Assembly (NCBI GenBank): GCA_021797265.1
Contig: JAJZZZ010000002.1
Location: 1-35,594, forward strand
Direction of reading: 5' to 3'
Source: Thermoplasmata archaeon
GTDB lineage: Archaea > Thermoplasmatota > Thermoplasmata > Thermoplasmatales > Thermoplasmataceae
Length of the DNA stretch: 35,594 nucleotides
Numbering within the stretch: position 1 is the stretch's first letter; each line of letters opens with the position of its first letter. Positions 8,496 through 16,298 of this stretch are shown piece by piece. Position numbers and translations under genes: made by a program. The notes under the pieces were generated by a model. The model was not told the origin of the DNA. It searched no databases and saw only the letters and a program-made list of their open reading frames with translations.

Positions 8496-9394
8496 TGTAC
8501 CGCGACCCCCACCATATCTTTGATGCTGGAAATTTCTTCTGAATCCATGAATGAGGAGATTCCCCTGCAGATTTCCGGAAAAATTGTTTTTCCTCTGGTA
8601 TAGACTCCTGTGCCGAGCTCCACGGCTGATGCACCTGCCATGATGTATTCAACTGCATCCTCGTGTGTCTCTATGCCACCCACGCCTATGATAACCTTGC
8701 CAGTCTCCTTGTAAAGCTGATAGGTATATCTGATGCCCACATTCTTGACGGCCCTGCCTGAAAGCCCGCCGTATGAGTTTGAGAGTACGGGGCGCCTGGC
8801 ATGGATATCGATTGCCATTCCCCTGACTGTGTTGATTACAACAAATGCATCTGCCTTGCCTGCAGCTTCGGCTACCTTGAGGATATCAGTGACATTTGGG
8901 CTAAGTTTTGCCCATACGGGAATCCTGACTTTTCCCTTCAATTCCGCGATTATTTCCTCAACAAGCTCCGGATCGGAACCCACTTCGGAACCAACACCAA
9001 CAACATGGGGGCAGGACAGGTTGAGCTCCAGTGCGCTTGCCCCGTATTCCTCCATTTTCCTGCCAACATAAGTGAATTCCTCCGCTGTTCCGCCAAATAT
9101 GCTTCCAATAACAGGTTTGCCCGCTTCCCTTGCAATCCTCATCTCATTGCCAAAATTATCTATCCCCGGGTTTGGAAGCCCAACTGCATTGAGGAGGCCA
9201 TGGGGAACTTCAGCTACAATGGGCGGCCTGTATCCAGTCCTCTCGCTGCGGCTTATTGATTTCGTGACAACCGCCGCTGCTCCGGACTCCAGGATATTCT
9301 TCATGGTGTAGCCGTTCTCGTCAAGAATTCCTGAAGCAAGCATGAGTGGATTCTCCAGTCCAATCCCGGTAATTGTTGTTTTGAGGTTAGCCAT
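8492..9394 (-). CDS. pyrD: Dihydroorotate dehydrogenase catalytic subunit (class 1B)
   Basis: A 300-residue FMN TIM-barrel enzyme that oxidises dihydroorotate to orotate, the fourth step of UMP synthesis. The N-terminal GIGLENPLMLASGILDENG, the motif ELNLSCPH with the class 1 catalytic cysteine at residue 128, AKLSPNV, the GGLSGRAVK loop and the FMN phosphate-binding IIGVGGIETHEDAVEYIMAGA are all present. A catalytic Cys (not Ser) and the coupled pyrK gene make it the class 1B form, which does not use quinone. The length is normal. Start at ATG 9394. Confidence 0.95.
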   Translation of the reverse strand: MANLKTTITGIGLENPLMLASGILDENGYTMKNILESGAAAVVTKSISRSERTGYRPPIVAEVPHGLLNAVGLPNPGIDNFGNEMRIAREAGKPVIGSIFGGTAEEFTYVGRKMEEYGASALELNLSCPHVVGVGSEVGSDPELVEEIIAELKGKVRIPVWAKLSPNVTDILKVAEAAGKADAFVVINTVRGMAIDIHARRPVLSNSYGGLSGRAVKNVGIRYTYQLYKETGKVIIGVGGIETHEDAVEYIMAGASAVELGTGVYTRGKTIFPEICRGISSFMDSEEISSIKDMVGVAVQ

Positions 9395-9426
9395 AGATTC
9401 TCCCTATAGTTTCTGGCGTGCAGGCA

Positions 9427-9897
9427 TCATTCGTAAGAGCGCCCGTACTTCACCATTATAGATGCCTGTTTTACTGTTTCGTCATTGATTATATTGAGCA
9501 AATCGTTCTTGGAAAGCCCGGGTTCAAGGTCAGGCTTATGAAGCACCGCATAAAGGTAAAAGATGTATCTGTGAACTTTCTTCCTTGGGGGGCATGGGCC
9601 GTTGTAGCCGATTTTCTTGAAACTGTTCAAGCCCTGTGCCCAACCTTCATCGGTGACCTTTTCCTTGGTAACATTTTCATGGAGTTGCTTGACATCAGGT
9701 TTGATGTTGTAAAGAACCCAATGCACGAATGTGCCCCGCGGGGCATCCGGGTCCTCCATAATGAGAATGAATGACTTTGTTGAAGATGGTGGATCAGACC
9801 AGGCAATTTCAGGTGAGTAATCCTGGCCATCGCATGTGTATTTCTGGCTAAGATGTTCCCCATGCTTTGCAGAAGTGAGCCCTATATTGAAAGTCAT
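9427..9897 (-). CDS. PEBP family protein (YbhB/YbcL type)
   Basis: A 156-residue phosphatidylethanolamine-binding-protein-like fold, the usual length for prokaryotic members. Signature pieces are CDGQDYSPEIAWSDPP, the ligand-pocket motif MEDPDAPRGTFVHWVLYNI, and YNGPCPPRKKVHRYIFYLYA. Members of this family bind small anionic ligands; their cellular role in archaea is not established. It lies 29 bases downstream of the pyrD start in head-to-tail order (same strand, upstream of pyrD), so it may share that transcript, although no functional link is evident. The start is ATG at 9897. Confidence 0.92.
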   Translation of the reverse strand: MTFNIGLTSAKHGEHLSQKYTCDGQDYSPEIAWSDPPSSTKSFILIMEDPDAPRGTFVHWVLYNIKPDVKQLHENVTKEKVTDEGWAQGLNSFKKIGYNGPCPPRKKVHRYIFYLYAVLHKPDLEPGLSKNDLLNIINDETVKQASIMVKYGRSYE

Positions 9898-10038
9898 TAT
9901 GACACATATGGCAAAGGAGTTAAAATATTATGTTAAAGCCCAATATTTGGCGAAGTTCCTGCCATTATGTATGAAATAATGCATGTTCATCGGCCGGTGA
10001 AAAATATTAAATTATGATGTGTGCTTAAAAGCGTGTAT

Positions 10039-10536
10039 ATGAGGAAAATAGTAAACCGGGAAGACAAGGCAGTCTCTCCAATTATTGCCACTATACTTCT
10101 TGTTGCAATCACAGTAACTATGATAGCAACTGCATACACACTGCTGGAGAATTACATTCCAAGCCCTGTACCCAACACACCTTCAGCAGCGCTGAAAGTG
10201 GTTTACAACACGCAGCCCAGCGGAAGCGCATACAATGGAAACTATACCATTTACATCAATTCCCTGAACGGGAATGTCACCGTCAAGGACATTAACCTCA
10301 TAGTGACATTCACAAACAATACTGTAGATGAAATAGGCCTTGGGCCGGTCTATCTGAACTCCAATTCACTGAATTTCAGCAGCTACCTGACCATTTCGCT
10401 ACAGAGCAGTGCGGGATATATTACCAGCACAAGTTTTGTCAATCTCTATCTCCATAATTCCCAAAGCAACATTAGCCGGATTGCACTGGTCGACACATTC
10501 ACTGGCGGCTCCATAGGAAGTACCCCTGTACAGTGA
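10039..10536 (+). CDS. Type IV pilin-like protein (archaeal N-terminal pilin domain)
   Basis: A 165-residue protein. The sequence REDKAVSPIIATILLVAITV at residues 8-27 is the classic archaeal pilin N-terminus: charged leader, cleavage after KA, then one hydrophobic helix used for export and filament packing. The mature part is a beta-rich Ser/Thr/Asn domain with several N-x-T/S sites. The ATG at 10039 gives a compact leader; a GTG at 10021 in the same frame would add six residues. Upstream at about 10004-10014 is an A/T-rich TATA-like stretch. It is divergent from the PEBP gene and is not in a pilus assembly operon. Confidence 0.83.
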   Translation: MRKIVNREDKAVSPIIATILLVAITVTMIATAYTLLENYIPSPVPNTPSAALKVVYNTQPSGSAYNGNYTIYINSLNGNVTVKDINLIVTFTNNTVDEIGLGPVYLNSNSLNFSSYLTISLQSSAGYITSTSFVNLYLHNSQSNISRIALVDTFTGGSIGSTPVQ

Positions 10537-10573
10537 AGGTTGCCTCAAAACCCATTTTTCCCAAAAGTTCCCC

Positions 10574-11176
10574 CTATGCATTCGATATAGGCCCGGAAGT
10601 TGCACTAACTCTGTCTGGAATTGAGAGGAATGCAACTGCGATGATAATCTGGGCAACGAGGAGCAGCAGGAACCCAATCATGATAATGACAGTTATTGCG
10701 CCGATAAAATATATAAGTGCACCTGTTTCAAACAGTGGGATATTCAGCTTTGTTGCAATGGACCTGTAGCTCTGCCTTATGAAGTACCCGGAAAGTATAA
10801 GGAAAATCCAGGTCACAAGCAGTGAGGGGATTAGGGCAATTGCTACCGCAGACCAGTTTACTGTCCCAAGATTCGGGGACTGGCCAAGCATATATGAAAA
10901 ACCATTGGGATAATTTACGCCAACGTAGTGCAGAAATATCACTATAACCAATATTGCTGATACAGCAACAGCGATTATTGCAAAGATCACGGAAATAATT
11001 GCGTTGGTTAATATATGCCGGTCGCCCAGTTCGGATGAAAGTCTTTTGAGAGCCAGCAAAATGAGGATAAAACCTGCAATTCCCAGAACCCATCCCACTG
11101 TAGGCACAACTGTTAGAATAACCAATATAGAACCAGTTCCACCATAGATCCTAGCGTCTGAATAAGCAGTCACCAA
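10574..11176 (-). CDS. DUF996 family membrane protein
   Basis: A 200-residue protein with five to six predicted membrane helices. The N-terminus (ARIYGGTGSILVILTVVP ... GIAGFILILLALKRLSSELGD) is typical of the archaeal DUF996 family, whose function is unknown. The other helices are at about residues 60-85, 108-130, 150-183. The frame starts at TTG (11176), with GTG one codon later; a purine-rich stretch (caggggga) lies just upstream and an A/T-rich element at about 11186-11196. The gene is convergent with the pilin gene, 37 bases apart. Confidence 0.8.
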   Translation of the reverse strand: MVTAYSDARIYGGTGSILVILTVVPTVGWVLGIAGFILILLALKRLSSELGDRHILTNAIISVIFAIIAVAVSAILVIVIFLHYVGVNYPNGFSYMLGQSPNLGTVNWSAVAIALIPSLLVTWIFLILSGYFIRQSYRSIATKLNIPLFETGALIYFIGAITVIIMIGFLLLLVAQIIIAVAFLSIPDRVSATSGPISNA

Positions 11177-11359
11177 ATTCCCCCTGAAATTTTAATCTGG
11201 TACGGAATAAATAGTTGTTTTCTAAGTAAATACTGTATAGTAATAGCAAAAAGCCAGGCAGCGTTCCATCATTGAAAGTGCGGAGGAAAATAGGCCGGCA
11301 GGACAGGGGTTCCGGGGCGCTCAAGTAAAAAGCTCATATTTTCTTTAATATATGCTGGA

Positions 11360-11434
11360 CGGGCCCGGTGGGATTCGGACCCACGATCACCGACTTAGAA
11401 GGACGGTGCCTTATCCAGACTAGGCCACGGGCCC
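11360..11434 (-). tRNA. tRNA-Arg (anticodon UCU)
   Basis: On the minus strand the acceptor GGGCCCG pairs with CGGGCCC plus discriminator G. The D stem GCCT/AGGC is perfect. The anticodon arm is CCGTC-CTTCTAA-GTCGG, giving UCU for AGA/AGG codons, with one U-U mismatch inside the stem. The variable loop is TGATC and the T arm GTGGG-TCCGAAT-CCCAC. Total 75 bases, no encoded CCA and no intron. A TATA-like ctttaaag lies at 11459-11466, about 25-30 bases upstream of the 5' end. Confidence 0.93.
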
Positions 11435-11540
11435 GAGCGCTTTAACGCCGCAAAGAACTTTAAAGTTTCGCTGGAAATGCAGCGGAAACTCTGAATGTCC
11501 CCCTGATTGGATTTATTAACAGTTTTGCACTGAACACAGG

Positions 11541-11774
11541 ATGAAGTTTGAAGTGGCCATCAGACTTGAGAAGTCCAGGTACGAAGACTTTGTGAAGGCC
11601 ATCAAGCCGGATATATCACAGACCGTGGGAAGATCACGGGCCAGGATAAGTGAGGATGCGGACTTTTTTTACATTTATATATCTTCGCCCGATACAGTTG
11701 CATTGAGAGCAGCTGTCGGGTCGCTGACACGATGGTTCAAGGTAATAAAGGATATAATGGAGGAAATTGAGTAA
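11541..11774 (+). CDS. pcc1: KEOPS complex subunit Pcc1
   Basis: A 77-residue protein matching the Pcc1 family in length and pattern: an N-terminal strand (KFEVAIRLEK), the core GRSRARISEDADFFYIYISSPDTVALRAAVGSL and a closing helix (WFKVIKDIMEEIE). Pcc1 is the dimerisation subunit of the KEOPS complex, which makes N6-threonylcarbamoyladenosine at position 37 of ANN-decoding tRNAs. The stop codon overlaps the ATG of the prefoldin gene by one base. This pcc1-prefoldin beta order is common in archaea and supports the call. A TATA-like gatttatta lies at about 11509-11517. Confidence 0.93.
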   Translation: MKFEVAIRLEKSRYEDFVKAIKPDISQTVGRSRARISEDADFFYIYISSPDTVALRAAVGSLTRWFKVIKDIMEEIE

Positions 11775-12148
11775 TGGAGCCGAATCTTAGCCAATACATC
11801 CAAAACCAGATCAGGCAGGCACAGCAGATGGAGAGCCAGATTGAGCAGGTGGCAAACCAGAAGTACCAGCTTGACGTGAGGATAAAGGAACTGGACAAGA
11901 CAATCAAGGAACTGGAAGCTGTCACAGGTGAAACTCCAGTTTATAAGAGTGTGGGTAACATCCTCTACCAGATTCCTGACAAGAAGAAATTGCTGGAAGA
12001 CCTTTCAGAACAGAAAGAACTCAGCGAAATTAGGATCAAGACCCTCGAGAAGCAGCAGAAAACCCTTGAGGAAAAATACAAGGAACTTGAAGCCGGCATC
12101 CAGCAGAGGTATGAGGAAGAAACCAAGAGAAGAGGAACAAACAGTTGA
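11774..12148 (+). CDS. pfdB: Prefoldin beta subunit
   Basis: A 124-residue protein of normal length for archaeal prefoldin beta. It has an N-terminal coiled coil (about 5-50), a central beta hairpin region with the conserved TPVYKSVGNILYQ, and a C-terminal coiled coil rich in Glu, Lys and Gln. It forms the alpha2-beta4 prefoldin hexamer that holds unfolded proteins and passes them to the group II chaperonin. It overlaps pcc1 by one base and mptA by a TTGA junction, so the three genes are one transcription unit. Confidence 0.95.
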   Translation: MEPNLSQYIQNQIRQAQQMESQIEQVANQKYQLDVRIKELDKTIKELEAVTGETPVYKSVGNILYQIPDKKKLLEDLSEQKELSEIRIKTLEKQQKTLEEKYKELEAGIQQRYEEETKRRGTNS

Positions 12149-13038
12149 TCGATCTTATCGACGTACAGGCAGGCAAGCCAACTTATACAATTCCCGTGAA
12201 CAAAGTCGGTGTGCGGGGAATTAAGTACCCTGTCCGTGTCAAGAGAGGAGACCGGGAAATAGATCTGCTTACGTTGATTGATATTTTTGTGGATCTTCCT
12301 TCCACAAGGAAAGGGGCCGATTTCTCAAGAAAGATTGAGGCCATTAACGAAATAATACTTGCAAGGAAAGTCGTTCCAAGCATTGAGGACCTGAGTGCCG
12401 AGATTGCTGAACGAACTCTTGAAAAACTTAACTATTCATCCTCCTGTGATGTTTCTGTCTCCGCGGACTATCTTGTGGAGAAGAGGGGCCCGAATAATTC
12501 ACCAATTATTGTGAATTATAAGATTCTGGGAGAGACACACATAAGGGAAGGAACAAAAAAAGAGACCATAGTTGGAGTGGTGGTGCAGGGCATGAATGCA
12601 TGCCCCTGTGCAATGGAGACCACCAGGGCATTGATTTCAAGGGATTTTCCAGGAAATGAGGAACTTCTCTCCAGAATACCGTCCATTTCACACAACCAGA
12701 GGAACCTTGTGACATTCAAGGTAGAGATTCCGGAGAATGGTAACGTAGAAGCAGACGAACTCATAGAGCTTGCTGAAAAAGTGCTTGGTGGCTCACTTTA
12801 TTCCCTTCTGAAAAGGATTGATGAGGGAAATCTTGTTTATAACGCCCACAAAAACCCAAAGTTTGTAGAGGATATCGTAAGGGAGTTAGCGAGCCTTGCC
12901 GTGGGGAAATACAAAGATTTTCCTGACAGCGCAAAGATTTACATTGAATCCAGAAGCGAGGAAAGTATACATCCGCATGATGCATTTGCTGCAGTCGACA
13001 CAAATTTTGGTGAAATCAGAAAATCGCTCAGAGCTTGA
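12145..13038 (+). CDS. mptA: GTP cyclohydrolase MptA (type IB, FolE2/MptA family)
   Basis: A 297-residue protein of the COG1469 family. MptA is a metal-dependent enzyme that opens GTP to 7,8-dihydro-D-neopterin 2',3'-cyclic phosphate, the first step of archaeal pterin synthesis. Seen here are KVGVRGIKYPVRV, the invariant QGMNACPCAMETTR with the metal-site cysteine, and SISHNQRN. In an archaeon without methanogenesis genes in view, the product likely feeds pterin or modified-base pathways, which is inference. It starts at TTG 12145-12147, overlapping the pfdB stop, so translation is coupled. The 3' end overlaps the convergent MBL gene by 11 bases. Confidence 0.94.
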   Translation: MIDLIDVQAGKPTYTIPVNKVGVRGIKYPVRVKRGDREIDLLTLIDIFVDLPSTRKGADFSRKIEAINEIILARKVVPSIEDLSAEIAERTLEKLNYSSSCDVSVSADYLVEKRGPNNSPIIVNYKILGETHIREGTKKETIVGVVVQGMNACPCAMETTRALISRDFPGNEELLSRIPSISHNQRNLVTFKVEIPENGNVEADELIELAEKVLGGSLYSLLKRIDEGNLVYNAHKNPKFVEDIVRELASLAVGKYKDFPDSAKIYIESRSEESIHPHDAFAAVDTNFGEIRKSLRA

Positions 13039-13645
13039 GTGGATCCCCATGACCAGGCAATATTGTAATTCCTGACATTGAAATTATTCTCTTTCTTGAT
13101 TCCTCAGCTTTTTCAATGTCCAGCGAGAATTGCCTATTTACTGTGGTTTCCGTCCCCTTGACAGTTACGGCATCTCCCACAAATAGCAGGGACTCAGGTT
13201 CAAAAAGGTAAGAAGTGCTTCCGGGAGTGTGTCCTTCGGTTGGAACCACTTTCATCCACGGTAATGAAAATTCATCCGCCGGAATCAAACCAGAAACAGC
13301 ATCAGTCTTGCCAAGGACAGAAACAAGCTTTGGCAGAAAGCCCTTAGGCTGAACAGGTTTGTTCTTTCCTTCTATGACCTGAATTTCATCGCGCGGGGCA
13401 TAGATTTTTGGAGAATATTTCCCTTTGAGAATGCCAAGCCCCCCAACGTGATCCGGATGGTAATGGGTTATGAGTACAATGTCAGGTTTTTTCCCAGACT
13501 GCTGGTAATAATCAACGATTTTCTTACCTGACGATTTCATGCCGGCGTCTACTAGGATTACCAGGCCTTCGTGTTCCACAGAGTATGAATGGGCCATGGT
13601 GCCATCGATTCTTGTAACTGAGTCTGAGACCTTCATTATTATCAA
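13028..13645 (-). CDS. MBL-fold metallo-hydrolase
   Basis: A 205-residue metallo-beta-lactamase fold protein. The metal-binding motif HYHPDHVGG starts at residue 61, with further ligands in EGHTPGS, FVGDAVT and LPGHGDP. This is a complete set for a two-metal site. Close relatives include glyoxalase II-like and other small thioester or phosphodiester hydrolases; the substrate here cannot be assigned. The frame starts at ATG 13645 (MIIMKVSD), with ATG 13636 as an alternative. It is tail-to-tail with mptA. Confidence 0.9.
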   Translation of the reverse strand: MIIMKVSDSVTRIDGTMAHSYSVEHEGLVILVDAGMKSSGKKIVDYYQQSGKKPDIVLITHYHPDHVGGLGILKGKYSPKIYAPRDEIQVIEGKNKPVQPKGFLPKLVSVLGKTDAVSGLIPADEFSLPWMKVVPTEGHTPGSTSYLFEPESLLFVGDAVTVKGTETTVNRQFSLDIEKAEESRKRIISMSGITILPGHGDPLKL

Positions 13646-13692
13646 TGGTTAATCAGGAAAGGTTGATTATAATCTTTCCAGAAGCGTAGAGA

Positions 13693-14124
13693 TCAAATCT
13701 GGCTTTCTATTAGTTCATAGAGCTTCTGCCTGACTTCCGAACTGCTCTGGAACCTCTTGCCGTCATATTTTGATATTCTTACAACTTTTGTGTCAAGGCC
13801 GAGCTCGCGGCATTTGTCCTGAATTTTTTCAGCATCAAATCTCTGGTCATACCCCAGAGTGATTATGTCAGGTTTGTTTTCAAGGACGGTCCTGAAAATA
13901 TCACCTTCATGGCCAAGTATGGCACGATCCACCTGCTTTAGTTCCTTGACCAGGTCCAGCCTTGAATTTTCATCAAATAATGGGTTCTTGCCATTCCTGT
14001 GGGCAGTACTGTCCCTTGCCACTACAACGAGAAGTTCATCTCCCAGTTTCTTAGACTCGCTGAGGTAATGGATATGCCCCATGTGCAGTATGTCAAAAAC
14101 TCCAGTTGCCATCACTCGGATCAT
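13693..14124 (-). CDS. ribL: FAD synthetase RibL (archaeal cytidylyltransferase family)
   Basis: A 143-residue nucleotidyltransferase, close to the usual 145-150 residues. The N-terminal ATGVFDILHMGHIHYL carries the HxGH nucleotide-binding motif (His14, His17), and the C-terminal SSSEVRQKL corresponds to the second phosphate-binding motif. Archaeal RibL adenylates FMN to FAD, in place of the bacterial RibF. Related glycerol-3-phosphate cytidylyltransferases share the fold, so the choice of FAD synthesis rests on archaeal family resemblance. Forty-seven bases separate it from the MBL gene downstream on the same strand. Confidence 0.85.
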   Translation of the reverse strand: MIRVMATGVFDILHMGHIHYLSESKKLGDELLVVVARDSTAHRNGKNPLFDENSRLDLVKELKQVDRAILGHEGDIFRTVLENKPDIITLGYDQRFDAEKIQDKCRELGLDTKVVRISKYDGKRFQSSSEVRQKLYELIESQI

Positions 14125-14276
14125 TTTCGGCTCTTCAGTTTATGTCAGGTTATTGTATAAATGTTATCCATTTCTAAGCAAAAACGATGAACTGTGGATT
14201 TTGGAAGGAATAAGATCATAAGAGGTACCGGATTTTAGAATAGATAATTATTATCTTATGAAAAATATACCTATAA

Positions 14277-14732
14277 TTGATCTTCCGAGAATATGAGCCC
14301 AGGGACCTTGATTCTATAGTTGAGCTTGAGAAGAGGGCATTCCCCGTCGGACCGTACACCAGGTCAATGTTGAGGAAGATTTTCAACACAAAGGGTTCTT
14401 TCAACTTCATAGCTGAAGAAAACGGGAAAGTTATAGGATATGTGATCGCACTGCCCCTAGACGAAAAGTCTGCGGACATTGAGAGCATTGCGGTGGATCC
14501 TGACCTGCACCGGGGCGGATTAGGATCAAAATTGATCAGGCTCATTGAGGAAGGGATGCTCAAACGTTCATTCCAGTATTCTGTGCTTGAGGTTAGAGAC
14601 ATGTATGAAGAAGCCATTAATTTCTACAGGAAGCATGGCTATGTCGCTGTCACACACCTGCCATCATATTATACTCAGGTTTTCAGGGGTTCCAGAGGCG
14701 CCTACAGAATGGTGAAGAAACTGCACGATTAG
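14277..14732 (+). CDS. GNAT family N-acetyltransferase
   Basis: A 151-residue GNAT protein. The pattern is complete: N-terminal YEPRDLDSIVELEKRAFP, then GKVIGYVIALP, the acetyl-CoA motif IAVDPDLHRGGLGSKLI (motif A), and VLEVRDMYEEAINFYRKHGYV (motif B). This is close to the RimI/Ard1-type protein N-terminal acetylases of archaea, and a protein N-terminus is a likely substrate. The start is TTG at 14277, with an A/T-rich element (ataattatta) at 14242-14251 giving leaderless spacing. The 3' end overlaps the convergent HD gene by 4 bases. Confidence 0.88.
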   Translation: MIFREYEPRDLDSIVELEKRAFPVGPYTRSMLRKIFNTKGSFNFIAEENGKVIGYVIALPLDEKSADIESIAVDPDLHRGGLGSKLIRLIEEGMLKRSFQYSVLEVRDMYEEAINFYRKHGYVAVTHLPSYYTQVFRGSRGAYRMVKKLHD

Positions 14733-15892
14733 GCAATTGCCTTTTCCACTGTTTTCTTGACCCCTTCATTGGCCCATAATGGTGCTGAAACAACAATCGT
14801 CCTGTTTTCTAGTGTTTCACGGAGCGCGCGGACCAGAGGTGAAACATCTGTTATGTTCATGGTGCCATTAGGTGTAAGCACGCTGAGATCAGATTTTATC
14901 CTCCCTGGGCCAGAGAATTCCAGTGGCGGTATGATGTCGACAATATAGTCATATTCCCCGAGACTACTTTCCTTCTCCAGGGCTTCCTTTATGTTAACCG
15001 CAAGCTCAGGTTTGTATGGCAGTTTGAAGACGGGCTTGAAAAGCTCACGCTTCAATAGAGACTGGGCAATCCTGTTGTTCTTCAGGCCTTTCAGTATCTG
15101 GAACAGGTCGTTGTCGTCCATCTGGAATGGATGCGGGAACTGTTCCATGTTCTCCCTGATTACATAGCCTGTCATAGTCTGGGCAATTCTGGAAGTCTTG
15201 TGAAAATATACTGTTCCGTACATGAGAATCCTTGCAATGAGTACAGACTCTATTGTTCCAAGGCCTTTTTCCTCCACCATGATGTCGTTGTCGTGGACAA
15301 GTGCAACGTTCAGGATTCGCCTGTGGTCCACGTTGCCAATCTGTACACCGCAATACAGCGAGTCACGCCTCATGTAGTCAAGTTCATCAACATCCATCGG
15401 CCCACTGATAAGCCTGGAAAGAACCCTGAGGTCCTTTCTCTTGCCAAGAAGGACAGAAGCAACATCCTTTGGATCAATTCCAATGGATTCCAGCACTCCC
15501 GGCAGCGAACTCCCCGAAAACTCTCCCTTTCCCTCAATAATGGAAAGGCCAGCCTGAAGATGGTCATGCCCTGTCATTTTCTGGAAGATGTCTTCATTGC
15601 TGTGGCTCAGAGGGGGGTGCCCAACGTCGTGGAGAAGTGCAGAAACAGCTGCCAGATCCTTATCTTCGATAGAAAGTGCTTCTGAAAAAAGTGTGGCAAG
15701 GTGCATGGTGCCAAGGGAGTGTTCAAACCTGCTGTGGTTTGCACCGGGAAAAACAAGATTGCACAGTCCAAGTGCACGGATGTACCTAAGCCTCTGGAAT
15801 TCTGGTGAGTCAATCACTTTCTGCATGTCCGCAGGCAGTTTTACAGGGCCATTTACGGGGTCCTGAATAATTTTGTATTCCCTGGTCTTCAT
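14729..15892 (-). CDS. HD-domain phosphohydrolase (dNTP triphosphohydrolase-like)
   Basis: A 387-residue protein. Metal ligands of the HD superfamily are seen: FEHSLGTMHLA (His58), LLHDVGHPPLSHS (His88-Asp89), and DVDELDYMRRDSLYCGV downstream. This arrangement matches the dGTPase/SAMHD1-like branch, suggesting hydrolysis of a deoxynucleoside triphosphate; the exact substrate is unknown. The start chosen is the ATG at 15892. The frame stays open to 16216 on the minus strand, but that stretch is the SRP RNA gene. A TATA-like element (gtttaaatt) at about 15911-15919 precedes the chosen ATG by about 25 bases. Confidence 0.9.
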   Translation of the reverse strand: MKTREYKIIQDPVNGPVKLPADMQKVIDSPEFQRLRYIRALGLCNLVFPGANHSRFEHSLGTMHLATLFSEALSIEDKDLAAVSALLHDVGHPPLSHSNEDIFQKMTGHDHLQAGLSIIEGKGEFSGSSLPGVLESIGIDPKDVASVLLGKRKDLRVLSRLISGPMDVDELDYMRRDSLYCGVQIGNVDHRRILNVALVHDNDIMVEEKGLGTIESVLIARILMYGTVYFHKTSRIAQTMTGYVIRENMEQFPHPFQMDDNDLFQILKGLKNNRIAQSLLKRELFKPVFKLPYKPELAVNIKEALEKESSLGEYDYIVDIIPPLEFSGPGRIKSDLSVLTPNGTMNITDVSPLVRALRETLENRTIVVSAPLWANEGVKKTVEKAIA

Positions 15893-15920
15893 AGCTTGGC
15901 CGCCAAACTCGAATTTAAAC

Positions 15921-16223
15921 GCCGGACTTGCCTGAATCGGGCCAGATGTCCTGCCAGGGTCCCCCTGCTTCCTCTCTATCCCGCACCCCTTCGGCATCAA
16001 GAGTCCAGGATACCGATGCTCCCTTCCGGTCCTGACGGTTTCTCCTGGTAGATTATGAGAACAGGTTCCTTCGATCCTGACCTCGTAAACCTTCGATCTG
16101 AAGGGACAGAACGTCACTGATTCCACAGGGCCTGACAGAAGTCTGGTTGACCTCAACAGGCCGTCACCCCCGCATATAGACTTCGGGTAACAGGGAGCGC
16201 CTAACTCCCCGGCCAAGTCCGGC
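15921..16223 (-). ncRNA. Archaeal signal recognition particle (7S) RNA
   Basis: About 303 bases on the minus strand. The ends pair perfectly over ten bases (GCCGGACTTG with CAAGTCCGGC), the closing helix of archaeal SRP RNA. The Alu domain has the conserved TGTTACCCGAAG and ATATGCGGGGG (about 16167-16195). Helix 8 of the S domain reads GTCAGGACCGGAAGGGAGCA (about 16019-16038), the most conserved part and the site of SRP54 binding. Helix 6 is seen around GATGCCGAAGGGGTGCGGG (about 15980-15998). It forms the particle that targets membrane and secreted proteins. Boundaries are set by the end pairing and could differ by a few bases. Confidence 0.96.
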
Positions 16224-16243
16224 TTCTTGAAATAGGTATCTTG

Positions 16244-16251
16244 CTATAAAA
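16244..16251 (-). promoter_or_regulatory. TATA box of the SRP RNA gene
   Basis: On the minus strand TTTTATAG lies about 21-28 bases upstream of the SRP RNA 5' end, the standard archaeal position. It sits in a 75-base divergent region shared with the APH-like kinase gene. Confidence 0.7.
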
Positions 16252-16298
16252 GATTTTCAAAGGAAAATTTTCTGGAGTCGCTGCCAGGACTTTGAAAC

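Noticed and set aside
15893..16216. N-terminal 108-residue extension of the HD phosphohydrolase
   Set aside because: It coincides with the SRP RNA, has no protein family character, and a good ATG with a TATA element lies downstream.
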